Of a stretch of 64,000 nucleotides of DNA, positions 1 to 12,800 are shown piece by piece. The notes beneath the pieces were generated by a model, which was given only the letters and a program-made list of their open reading frames with translations, made no database searches and was not told the origin of the DNA. This DNA comes from Cristatella mucedo (taxonomy: Eukaryota; Bryozoa; Phylactolaemata; Cristatellidae), in contig WPIO01000099.1 of the NCBI GenBank assembly GCA_009760855.2, positions 197,501 to 261,500 on the forward strand. Direction: 5' to 3'. Both the position numbers and the translations under genes were made by a program. Each line of letters opens with the position of its first letter. Position 1 is the stretch's first letter.

Positions 1-299
1 GCTGTATACTGTATCGATGCTAAATAGTGACACAAGATACCATTTCGCGGTGCAAATTATACAAGAGTGTCTTGATCCAAAAAAAATTTCTTAAGGATTA
101 CTTTGAATTGGCACAATAAATTAAGCAGGAAAATCAGCAAGCAAGCAAACAACTATCCGGTCTTTACAAAGCAAGAAAACACTTAGTGCATTTAGTGCCA
201 CCGAGGACACAGGATGCCGCATTAAATCATAGGCTATGGCTTTTTCAGCCTGTCATTGATTGACCAGAGAGCTTTATAGCATAATTATAGAATATATAA

Positions 300-440
300 T
301 TCATTTGTTTAGCGGCCCAAGAGAAATTAATCTTTATTCAGGCGCTTCACATGTGGCTCGGGGCTCAAGCCCAAGACCTCAGTCTGACCTTGGTCGGGGC
401 GAGCACCTTAACCACTGGACGAATTCAGCTTGGCAGAAAA
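300..440 (-). mobile_element. SINE A copy
   Basis: Minus-oriented tRNA-derived SINE. Read on the minus strand it has GGTTAAGGTGCTCG (A-box region) and a B-box-like centre around GGGCTTGAGCCC, then a tail AATAAAGATTAATTTCTCTTGGGCCGC that is a mutated form of the LINE A tail. Confidence 0.7.
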
Positions 441-1249
441 TTAACAAATCGTGAAGCCAGTTCTTGAACCGCTGGATAACAATGATCTAAGTCAAGCTAA
501 GTTTTCTAAGCGGGCACGTGTTGGCACCATCTGGTATCAGAATTTCACACCCCGTATGACGATGTTCTCTTAGCCACAATGGGGAGCTTAAAGTCAAATG
601 CTTACACGGCTTGCCGTTGGTAGTTAGATCGAGCGAAGTTCAACCTGAGCAACATTACTGCTAGCAGAACGAAAAGAAAGCTGCCTGGGCATAAGCTGTC
701 AATGTATAATCAGCATGTGAAATCATGGACGTGTTCTTAGGCAATTTGGATACAAATGGACAGAAGGATTGCATAAATTGCTGCAGAATTTCAGTTATTC
801 TCCTTACTTCTTTAATTGCAATAGGATTCCGCACGAACAAAGACGGCGAAAACGGCGAAAAGGCAACTTCTAGGTTTAACGGCTACTGTATAAAGCACGA
901 CAATGCTCTTCGTTAATAATGACTGAAAGTATAATTCAGTTAAAAGTACAAATAGTTTGACATAATTAAGATTGATTTTGGTGACTGCTAGCTACCTGGT
1001 TTTAAAAACCTAAATTGCGTAAATTACAGACACAATCTATCCATTGAAGTTGCCCTCACGATCCTAATGAGGATTTCTGAAAAACTACCTTGTAGCTTGG
1101 GCCGCATGAGCGTGTTAAAAACAGCATAGTTTGCAGTCAAATTATTCCGAGGCTTGTGGTATACAGATAAATAGTATATGTAAATAGCAGCAGGGCATTG
1201 AATTGATGACATTCCAGAGGAGCCAGTGAAAGTCGTATCCTTGTCTTAC
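441..1249. other. Intronic sequence without a recognised feature
   Basis: Mostly unique AT-rich DNA downstream of exon 6. The next exon of the PEP-synthase-like gene would be expected on the minus strand here or further left, but I could not recognise its expected HRYV-type block. Confidence 0.4.
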
Positions 1250-1473
1250 CGAAGCTGCGATCTCTGAAACCACGCAACGCTAATCGCTTCGGATCTGAAC
1301 CGTCGATGGAAACAGAGCCGAAGAATCCTCCAGCCTGCTCATATCGCGTCTGGTGCAGATCCTTTAGGCGCTTAAAGTATTGAGCAGTCCACGATTGGCT
1401 AGCCAGGCCGGAAGCAATGCAGCTCGTACTTAAATCGTGGTCAGAGCAGTACAAACCAGAGAGAGCTTCCCAT
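1250..1473 (-). CDS. PEP-synthase-like gene, exon 6 (last exon inside window)
   Basis: The acceptor is a good pyrimidine tract ending TTGCAG just above 1473, and the donor is G|GTAAGA after 1250. The 224 nt are one base completing a codon, 74 codons, and one base left over (phase 1). The product contains WEALSG, a run resembling the family's WS..YFKRLK segment, HQTRYEQAG and LALRGFRDRSFG. These match the family block normally written HQTHYEQ followed by LRG.RDHSFG. The next exon was not found between 1 and 1249, so the gene continues beyond the window. Confidence 0.72.
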
Positions 1474-4400
1474 CTGCAAGAAGTAAGAACAACGGCCACA
1501 TTTCCACATTATCGGTGCCTGTATATCGCCCCGTCATTATAGACAATAGCACTAAAACTTTGGGCGGGCTGAGAGAGTTTGGGTAGTTAGCACTTGAAAA
1601 CATTTAAGCTTAACTTGACCAACTGCTACGTGCTACTGCTACTGCTACTGCTATGTGCGCATGGAATGCTGGTTAAAGAAGCTGATGCTGTTGCCGAGCT
1701 GGTTTGGTCCAGCTGTTAAGGTGCTCGCACCGGCCAAGGTCTGGCTGAGGTCGTGGGCTCGAGCCTGGAGGCATATGTGAAGCGACTGAATAGAGATCAA
1801 GTTCTCTTGGGGCGCTATGCAAATGAATTTTACTTATTTACTTATTCAGCGTCTTATCTGCATGAACCTAATGCAGGAACCGAATTAGAAAATGCAATGC
1901 GGACAGGTAAAAACGTCGTTCCATTCAAGTGCTAGGGAAATACGAACTAAAGCACAGTCTTTTTGATTCTTTAATAATTAGGGATAGAGACAAAGAATCA
2001 AGCCAGAAGAGGCGATAGTCCGTGTTGTCATCTCCTGTTGCCTGCCTATCTTGTGTTGAATCAGCACGTATCTAAGAGTCCTATTCCAAAGCAACCTCTT
2101 ATTAGACGACGACATCAGCTCCATAATCAAGTCTGCCTACTTTCAGCTCTATAACATTACCGAAATTCGAGCTTCCTTAGACAGGGATAATGCACCCAAA
2201 TCGGTTCATGTATTTTTGGCATCACGTCTAGACTTCTGTAACTCACTGCCTGCTGGTCTCCCTGCGTGTGCAATGAGGTGCTTACAGCTGGTACAAAACT
2301 CAGCAGCTTGGCTTATCTGTCGTGAGTGCTGCAATTGCGACATCTCACCACTTCTTGCCAACCTGCACTAGCTCTCAATCAAGAAGAGCATCGAACTCAA
2401 GGTTCTGTTGCCTACTTTTACGTCCCTTCAGTCTCTGGCTCCAGCCTACCCATCTGAACTATTCCCTCACTGGCCAAAGAATCGTGCAATCCCCTGTTCT
2501 GACTCGAACCGTTTAGACATTCATACCTCGTACAAACATCAAAACCGTTGGAGCCTTTATTTTCTACGCTCCCAGAGCTTGGAGCTCACTACCGACGTAC
2601 GTCACAACATCCCCTAACATGGTGACATTTAAAAAGAAGAAGGCACCTGTTTATTACAGAATTTGGTGGGTCTTTGCGATTCTTCCTTCGTGTGCATGTA
2701 CCAGCTTACACTATGCACGATACTTGTGAACTTTATCGCCAAAAAATAGGTAATTCTTTCTGCGCATTATCTGTAAAGTGCCTAGAGAGAGGTTCAGTTC
2801 TCTGAGGGCACTACAGAAATGAAGAATTACTTATATTTTTATTGTTAGTGTGTCTCAGAAAGGTGACTTCCAGAGATATGTGGGGTAAATCTGCATAGTT
2901 TTACATTTTCCCCAGAAATGCATTCAATTTCGCTCGCAGCTGCTGAAAAAGGTACGAAAAGTCTAAAATCTAATCGCAGCGAGTCGCCACAGTCGCTAGT
3001 ACTAGACTCAGTAGGAGCATCAATTTTTCCATGGGAATATGTAAATAAGAGACATTGGAACGAGTAAAGGCCACTGGGGAGTGGTTGGGAAAGCGTCCAT
3101 GTGCATTGCCTATGCATCTACATGCGTTTGAGTCCAGTCTGCTGCTGCTTCTGCTGCTTCTGGGCAGTCAGATGACAGCTCAGTCTAGGTGAAATGCTAG
3201 TTTTAGTACACGCCTTGGCTTTGGAAATCCGTACAGTCTCTCTTCCCTCATGCTTGACCAAACGTGGCGGTGCATAATTAAACTGGAAGCCAACGTTAGG
3301 ATGCCTGCTGTAAGCAAGGCTAATGAATTAATATTTCAGGATTATGCAGGATCCCGTAAGTGTCGTTCCCATCTTACTCGGTTTGAATATTTGACCTATT
3401 TTCACTCGAAGCTATTTTGCTCTTCCCTGGTTTAGGCTCAGCCTCAGGTTGCCGTAGTAATGATTCGTCGTTGGCACTTATGTCGAGTCACTCTGGCCAT
3501 TTTAGCTTTGCCAAAGAGAAATGGTGTGTGCTAATTATTCTGAAATGCCTGTGTAATCATGGGTATTGATAGCCAGGGAGGTGGGGTACTTGCTCTTCCT
3601 GACCGAGATCATGAGTTTGAATCCTGCAGTGAGGGATCATTTATTGCCAACTGCAAGCGGCGGTACTAGCCGTTAAGGCTATTTTATGCTAAAAATCCTG
3701 GCTTTCAATTGAGCTAATATTTTATTTTTAAGTCCGGAATTGATTTGGTTACTTGGTAGTCGCTAATTTACTGCCTATTCACAAATTTCCAGAGATCGAT
3801 CGTCTTATCGCATCGCTTTTCAGGAATGGCAGGTTTATGGCATTCAAGACTGATTGTCTCGACGGCGCTCGTTTCGGGTTTTTTGAAGTGCTGCCAAACC
3901 TGACTCTGTAGAATACATACTTACTTTCAAGTACTTAATCGGTCCAACATGAGTTGCAATTAGCGGTAGCTTTATTTTCCGTTCCGAACTCGACATGGGT
4001 GCGCAGCATTAAACACTCCAGCCATTATACTAGCTAGCCTATTAAACACATTTTCGTGGGTTTCCCTACTGCAACCTTAATTGATGCCCGTTTTAGTAGG
4101 AAAACATATGCCTTTAAATAAACACTCTGATCGTGTAAGATTTATTTCGTCTAGCTCAATTAAATATTTCAAGAATGTAATCGCAATGCTTTTTCTGAGA
4201 ACCTCGTACGCATGATCGCTTTTAATCCTCCTATTTATTCGCTGATTAAAATGCTGGTAGCTAGTTAGGTCATAAAAAATTCATATAACCAGACTCTCGG
4301 ACTTTTCAGTCAAAACTGAGCATTCGTGCTATTTAATCATTCAAATCTCAAAACAAGAGTGAAAAGTGGTGCTCCTTGATTCGAGTCAAATGACGGAATG

Positions 4401-6780
4401 GATCTGAAGGGTATTTTGCCGCGCCATAAAATCCACTCAGTCTAGGTGAACGACCCGATTGGTTTTTAATTGATGAGCATTGAAAAATTACACAAACAAT
4501 TTGCAGATGTTTACTTACATAAACGTAAATTTGACATGTGAAAGCTCTTTTTCAATGGCATCCTCGTGATTTACGCTCTTTCTTGAAACTTTTCTGCAAT
4601 TACAATTTGCATCACGTTTACTTTTTGATGTGAAAAAGCAATCAAGATGTATTTCCTGAAATCAGTCTTATGCGAGACGCCACTATGCTTGCGTCAGAAC
4701 TCATCTTATACAGATATTGAGGTACTACTAATACTAAAAAAGAATGAGGTGCACGTTGTTTAGTACCCATGAGAAGTACATCTGTTCAGTGGTAATTGCT
4801 TTAGCTAAAAAAGCGCTTCCAATAACTACTGATAATAGCATTTATGACAAAAGCATACACTATCACTTAAAGAACAGGCAAGTTTTGAGTATGGCTGGAA
4901 ATAAGTCGCATCGACGATTTTGTGATGTCAGACTGAACAAGCCTCTAAATTCTAGGTGCATAAGATTAGCTGATACGGTTTCAGATATTTCTCAGTGCCC
5001 TCGAAGAGCTAAGTCAACCTATGCACATAGATTATTCCGGAAAAGAAACATGTCAATTGATAAGCCATGGCCTGGGCAGTTTGAGCAAGCACAGCTACAC
5101 TCTGAACCATTCCCACCGACCCAGAACATTCTAAAAAGGTACATCCGAGCTTTTATGTTCTATAAAATGTCTTCAGCTCAGATGCCGAGATATCAGTCAA
5201 CGGACATTCAGTGCAAGAACTAAGTTTGATGTCATGATATAAATAAATTGTTCACGAGTTGATGACATCGTGCCCGTCTAGATATTGGCGATTCCCTTCC
5301 TTATTTAGGATTAGCGTCCTCCTCTGCAACTGGCACGCAACTCAACAGTAATGTAATGTAATGTACCTCCGTCTGTAACTCCACAAAGTCATAAAGACCA
5401 CGTGGGTGTTTTGTATAGCCCACTCACAGCCTAAGCGGCTTTCGGTACGCATTCGGTAGCCAACAGACTTCGTCTCACGCAACAAAGAGAAATTGGGAAG
5501 CATGGTAGAGTCAGGAGAGCAGTTGAGGTAGTGATTAGCATAGAAGTAGCAGCTCAGGACCACTGAAAAGGATGTACAATAGTCGGTAGTAGCAGAGTAG
5601 TTATCGTTGCGTAAGAATTGTGGAAGCGAGTTCCACAGTCTAGGACCTGCAGAGCTAAAGCTTCTGTCGCCAACTGTCTTTAAGCGGAGGAATGGGACAG
5701 CTAATTTATTGTCCACACAGGACCTGAGGGCACGAACAGGCTGAAACTGACGTAGCAGTTCAGCTAGATATGGAGGAGCCAAACCGTGGCGAGCCGTGTG
5801 GGTCGGCGTAAGAACTTTGTTCTGTATGCTTTGCTCAACTGGCAACCATCCTGGCTCTTTCAGCAAAGGAGACACGTGCTCAAACCGCTGGGACTTGAAG
5901 ACCAGCCTTGCAGCCATATTCATTGTCCGCTGTAGTGGCATAATAGCTTTCTTTGGCAGCCCAGCCAAAAGGGAATTACATAATAATCAAGCCAAGACAG
6001 AACTAGAGAGCTAGTATAATGTTTTACAAGCCACTGTGGGATACAGCCCCTAACCATGGACAGGGATAGGATGTGATGGCTAGCTGTAGAGGCAGTCTTC
6101 TAAATGAAGCTTTTGAAATTGAGGCAGCTGTCGAACACGACACCTAAATCAGTGGTATGCTCGTGCCACGAGCTCCCCGGGTTCCGCTGGGCAAGCCATT
6201 TTCTGCACTGAACTAAAATCTTTTGTTGGTCGCGCCTTTAGCTCGCACGTACCGAGTGAGTGAACATCGCATCCGGCATCGCTGCCACCACCTGCAATGA
6301 CTTTGCATCGCTCTACGTGGTTAAGGTGCTCACCCCAACCAAGGCCTGGCTGAGGTCGTGCGCTCGAGCCCTGAGGCATATGCGAAGCGCCTAAATAGAG
6401 ATTAGGCTCTCTTGGGGCGCTATACAAATGAATTTTTTTAATTCGTATGCTCCCAAATCCCGGAACTTCCACCCGACCTGCGTCAGAACATCTTCTGACC
6501 GGACCACATTTAAAAATAATTTAAAACACACATATTTAGGACATCATTTAGTGGGTCGCCGTGATTCGTCCTTCATGTGCTTATGCGTGCTGACACTGTG
6601 CATGCTGCCACCAACCACATTTGCATTCTGACCCTGTGCAAGTCACTCCTAACCATGGTTTTCATTTTGTTTGTTCGTCAAGCATGATTTTACTCACCAT
6701 TCAATTGCATTTCCCTTTGCAGAAAATGTAAAGCGCCTAGAGAGAGATTGAGTTCTCTGAGGGCGCTTTATCAAGTGTAC

Positions 6781-6813
<33 letters not shown>

Positions 6814-9800
6814 GCCTCAGCTGAAAATGCACCCGCTCTGCTCAGCATCGTCTGCGCGTTCGCTGCACCCTGATGAACTTGTAGTTATTTTCCCGTGCGC
6901 TTTGCACGCTTATCATTACACGCTTATTCTGCGGATATTACTTACCAGGCGTCTCACTAACTAGTCATCCTTCTAGTGTCTTTTTGTTCATACTTCTTCG
7001 TTCAGGTACTTAGATTGTGATGCCTTGCATGTATTTTTACGATTGGCTGACGAGACTACGGCAATTTTATTGCAAAGCACCTGGATTGATATTTATATCT
7101 CCGTATAAAGCGCCATATAATATAATAATAACTTTAATATATATATATGTATATATATACATATACATATACATACATATACATTACATGCTTACCTTGC
7201 AGCATGCAGTTAAGTCAACGCTCAGAGAGAGATTTCTTTCCGTTGGGGTGTTTGCTATACACCAGTCTTATTCTTGTTGTTGTTGTTGTTATTTTGACAT
7301 GGTTTGCGTTTACTTGCCGTTTCCCAAGCAATGAGAAAATAACTGGGTCGGTGCTTACAAACCTGAGAGGGCCGTTAAATGAAATCCTCCAGCGTCGAAA
7401 GTCTTCGAGAACTTCGAATGCTAGATTTCCAGCAGAAAATTCCTCTTCGCCTCTGTCAACGATCACTGTATCGGGATGCACTGGACTTTCATACAATCCG
7501 TCGCCTGAAAAGTGAAGACAAAGATTCTCTACTGCTTGAGTGCCATTCAAGTGTGCTAACAAGTAACTACTTACTTAGCCCCGCGGCAGTTTTACCCAGC
7601 AAGCAGTTGACTGCGAGCAATCTGTCGCTGCAGGATTCAATCGGACGGTCTGGCCAATGAAGCGCGATCAGCTAAAGACCCAGCGTCAGGCGAACAAGAA
7701 GCCCTTTCGGCGATGGCGACTATCCGAGTTTTCAGAAAATATGTTGCTTCGACGCGTTTGCGGTGGCAATTGCTAGCCAGCTCTTTCGGGGCGTCGCACG
7801 CGATGGCCTAGTAGTTTTCCCAGACGCCGCCGACGCTCGCCGGGCGCTGAGGAGTTCTCAGTGGCTAATCGCTAAGCTGGTCGTTCGATCCTCGGCCACG
7901 TGATCTCGATACAGTGGGCATTCTCTTCTTTCCCCTTCGCCTGCTGACGCTGTCCCCTTTCGATTTCCTTTCTCTACTGGATATTCCCGCCTACGTCAAT
8001 GTACGTATTATTTATGCGAAACTCGTCCGCGGCGGACAGCACCAGTACTTTCTCGGGAGTTACACTCCAAGTTCTAAACGCTCGAGGTATCTGAGAACAC
8101 TAACACTGGTGCAGTGGTCGTACGAATGAAGTGGAAACTACGCGTGCGGCAGCTATAATTTCCTCGCCCGAAATCAGGAAAGTCTTTTGCGGAATACGCA
8201 ATGTGAAATCAATTTATTTTCCTGATTTCGAAATAACGACGGGAATAATTTAATTCCTAGAGCGACAAAGAAGTAAAAAAAAATAATAATAATAAGACGT
8301 CTTGTAGAGCCCTTAAAAGCTCACGCCTTCGATGGCAATGAGCCGCCACGGGGGCACGAATGTGCGACGCGCGCGCTAACACCTTGCGCCAGCACTAAAC
8401 CGAGCGTCGCAGCAGTACGCTGCTCAGTGCGCACGTTTGACGTGAGCCTCGCTGGGCTGCACAGCCATGTCAGTGCGTGCGATGCCCAGCGAGGCTCGGC
8501 GCTACTGTACCTGCCATGCTAAGTGTCAACCAAATCTCTGCTTGCCTGTCGTGTCGCCTCGCTATTCTCGCAACTAGCCAATTGCCGTCGCTGTCGAAGC
8601 CACAGAAATACGCCGAATCGAGCGCCTAAGAATAATAACAATAATAACGTACTCGATAAAGCGCCGCCAGGGAACTCAATCTTTTTCTAGGCACTTTACA
8701 TTTGCTGCAGAGGGAAATGCAATTGAATGTTGAGTAATATCATGCTTGATAAACAACATGAATAACATGGTTAGCGGAGCCTACAAAGAATTAATGGACG
8801 CTTGATGAAACATTAATCTGCTAAAATTTAGTCGACGCAGTTTTGCCTTTGTTTACACTCTCTGTCAATTTTCAAATCTACAAATTCCCTTTTAAGGCGA
8901 AAGGCGTCAATGCTTGCTCATGAAGAAAAACACCTACGACAATCAAATCTAGGCTGTTCATCAACTGCCGCCATGCTTTTGAGAGGCAATGCAGTCCTGC
9001 TTCCAACGGTAGAAAATGAACACTTGAGAGTGATAAAAATCTATCCCGCATGTTCTGATCAACAGCCAGCAGACCCGAATAAACAGACACAATTGACACT
9101 TTAATATGCAACACGTAGGCTAGGCCAAATTAGTACGGGGAAGTCTTATCGAGTGTTTGGCGCAGAAGAATTTCTCGATCTGTGTAAGCAAAGTGCTTAG
9201 AATGAGATTTAATTCACGCCGAGTGCTATACACGTCGTTTTACCGATATTACTACTATCGTCTCTCGAGTGCGCTTCAGGGAACGTCCGCGTCCGCTATC
9301 AATTTAAATAGTAAGACAAAAGCTCAGCTCTCGAGAAGCCTCGACCGTCGAAACGGTAGCCTTACTCACATCGCGGTTAGCCAGCAGAGGTCTGGGTGCG
9401 TCGCTCAGACTCGCCGGCGTGGCCCCCAAGCCTGGCACGGCTCTGTCGCCGACTCCGCTCGTGCGGCGCTTTGTCCACTTCCTTATTTGGACGACCAAGT
9501 AGGCGAGCCAATACTTGAGTGTGTACCATCCACCTACAGCAAGCAGCGAGTGAACAGCGTGCGACTCTCGCGCACTGCGCGTGGACTGCGGACGTTCGGG
9601 AGGAGTGCATTGCTAAATTTACGCTTTAATTTCCCAATCAGGATAGGCATCGCACCGCCGGCTCTTCTGATTCAAAGCGGCCGGCTGCGCCTCCAACCTA
9701 GCACGAAGTTCTAGGAGACCGTGCTTTGAGTTTCGCGGGCTCCCAAAAGCGTGGAGCTCACTCTTGACTGACGCGTTGAAATTCAAGCCACTAACTTTGC

Positions 9801-12800
9801 GAAATTTACGTAGCAGCTAGAGACGCAGCCTATTCTCGCGGGATTTGCAAAGTGCGCGTGAATTGGCCGCTGTGCGCACGTGTGAGCTAGTGTGCTTCAT
9901 CTAAGCACAGCAGCCATCTTTTCGTGCTTCGGCTACGGCGTAATTATATTATCTGAACAGAGATGTTCAATTATCAGTATGAGCGTCAGTATGTAATATA
10001 TAGCACCAGTGTATAATACATCCTACGTCGTATTACTAATTTTATCAATAACTTGCTTGATTTAATGCCACGCGCGTAAAACTATGCAAGCGCAATGTGA
10101 CGTCTCCTCTGGTCGCGCCTTGCCGCAATGCGAAAATAGCTCGGCAGCGAGCCGATGCAGCTGAGTCGCTAAGCGCAGAGCGACGCTCACGTCGCCAACT
10201 TTTTGCGCTAAATCCCGATCTTTTGGCCATGCCCAGCCGAATCGTGACGAACGCTCGGCGCTCAGTGTGAAACTGTAGCCAAGTCTGACGAACGCTTCGA
10301 ATCGAATGAATGCAGTTGCCTTTTTTTGGCAAAGACATTAAATGGCGTGAGCTACGCGGGCCTCGCTAGGGATCGCAGCTGCAGCGCGATGTCGGTCGGT
10401 ATTGAGCCCCAGACTTTGGGACTAAAATAGCACTCGAGCTGTGGATTCAGGTGGATCTCTAGTTCGTCCGAGGCGAAACCAAACTGCCAGAACGCGAAGA
10501 AGAGCGCGTGGCTCAAATTGAGACCCGAATGAGCAGCCATTAAGATCCTTAGAGAGAGGAGAATGCGGCTGAAGTGACGGATTCTTGAATTTAATGGTCA
10601 CCACGAAGGATGGACAGCCAATGCAGGTCCACGAGAACGCGATGTAACGCGGCAGTTTCCGAATGCTTGGCAGACAAGCTTAGCTGCCAAGTTTTGCGCC
10701 GGCTGAAATGTTTTTAGTGCTCCGGCAAGAAGACCCACATGTAGAAATGTTTTCAGAATTCTAGCAGGGATGCTACCGAATTCATTGACTCGCTTTGGTG
10801 CGGCAGCTTTGTTATTTAAGGATGCATGGATTTTTCACAATTACGTAAGTGAATGTGGAGCGACTCAACAGCGGACCTGATGTGGTCATCTATCACAAAG
10901 TGACTTTCAAATTAGAAACCCGGATTATGCTCGGAGACTAAAGTAAATTGCCGTTTGGAAATGGCAAAGAGAGTTTGAACGGCTAAGCTTTTTAATTTCT
11001 GCGTATCACTACGTTGTCAATTGTCAGTTGTCAATCAAGGATCACTCAATTGAGGATTCAAAGCCCGACCTCGTAAATGATTAATTGAAGAACGCTTTTA
11101 TCTGTGTTTATATGAGTCATAGCTAATAATAATAATTATGAACTTGATAAAGTGCCGTTGGAATACTCCAAAATAATAATGCACTTGATAAAGCGCCCTT
11201 AGAAAACTTAATATCTCTCTAGGAGCTTTACTTTTGCTGTAAAGGAAGATGCAATTGAATGGTGAGTAATATCATGCTTGATAAACAAACAAAATGAGTA
11301 ACAAGGTAGAGGTGACATGATCAGGGTCAGCATGCAAATGTGGTTAGTGGCAGCATGCACAGTGTCAGCACCCATAAGCACATGAAGGTCGAATCACAGG
11401 GACCCACTAAATGCTGTCCTAAATAGGTGTGTTTTTAAGTTTTTTTTTTAATGTAGTCTGGTAAGGGGATGTTCTGACGCAGGTTGGGAGGTAGTTCCAG
11501 GCTTTCGGAGCATACAAACTAGATGCACGGTCTCCTAAGGATTTGAAGTTTGTACAAGGTATTTGTAGACTGTTGGAATTCAAAAAGCAGTTGGTAAGAT
11601 GCTTGGCCTAATGGTATATCTGAGAGGTAGGCTGGAGACAAAGAATGAAGTGACCTGAAAGTGAGCGATAGAACCTTGAAGTCAATCCGTTGCTTGACTG
11701 GTAGCCAGTGCAGGTCGGCGAGAAGTGGTGTGATATGGCAGCTGCGACGCTCAAGGTAGAGAAGCCTAGCTGTGGAGTTTTGCACCAGCTGCAATCGCCT
11801 GATTGCACATGCTGGTAGGCCAATAAGCAGTGAGTTGCAGAAGTCAAGACGGGATGTCACGAATGCATGGACCAACTTAGATGTGGTATCCTTATCTAAA
11901 CAAGCCCGAATTTTAGCAATGTCATGAAGCTGAAATGAGGCAGATTTAACTGTGGAGCTGACTTGATCGTCTAACGAGAGGTCTCTTTGGGGTATGACAC
12001 CTAGATTTCGAGCTGATTCCAGAGGAGATATGCTCGCACAGCCATTTTTGACCGTCAGCCTTTCCAATTTCTGAATCACACTGGGTTTTCCCATAACTAG
12101 TGAGTTAGTTTTATCATAATTTAGTTTTAGAAAATTGGCTGCCATTCATGTGCAGATGTCATCATTACATGCAGCAAGTAAGTTGAGTGAATTTGAGGTT
12201 CTCGAAATCTGGGAGGGATCGAAGCAAAGGTACAACTGAGTGTCATCCGCATAGAAGTGAAAGCCTAGATTGTGCTTGGCAATCACATCAGCAAGAGGGA
12301 CAGTAGCAAGCGTGAAAAGAACCGGACCTAGTACGGAGCCCTGATCCACCCCATATTTCAGGGGTACTTCAGATGATCTTTGTCCATTCACGTCAATACT
12401 CTGGAGTATCCAACTGAGATAGGACCTGAACCACTGCAGATCAGTGCCAGTGATGCCCAGGCGAGATGAGAGGCGATCTAGAAGAACTTCATGATCGCAT
12501 GTATCAAAAGCTGCCGAAAGATCCAGCAAAACAAGTAGAGACACTCTAGACTCTCTCTGTCTCTCTTTCTCTCTTTCTCTAGAAGCACGATCGAATGGTC
12601 AGTGGTTGCGTGCTTGATAAACAACAAGACTAACAAGGTTAGGGGTGCCGTGTACAGGGTCAGCATGCAGATGTGGTTAGTGGCAGCATGGGACGCACTA
12701 TATGCAGTCGTACATATATGCGTTTTTAGTTTCTTTTTAAATTTGGAGACGTCAGGAGATGTCGTGAAGCAGGTCGGGAGAGATTTCCGAGCTTTGGGAG

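Noticed and set aside
4744-5223. 159-codon open frame on the plus strand
   Set aside because: Antisense to an intron of the PEP-synthase-like gene, no recognisable domain, no splice or promoter support; length is possible by chance in 64 kb.
7137-7334. Tyr/Ile-rich coding region
   Set aside because: Runs through a (TA)n/(CATA)n and (GTT)n simple-repeat tract.
9157-9714. 185-codon plus-strand open frame
   Set aside because: Overlaps exon 2 of the minus-strand gene in antisense; no protein resemblance.
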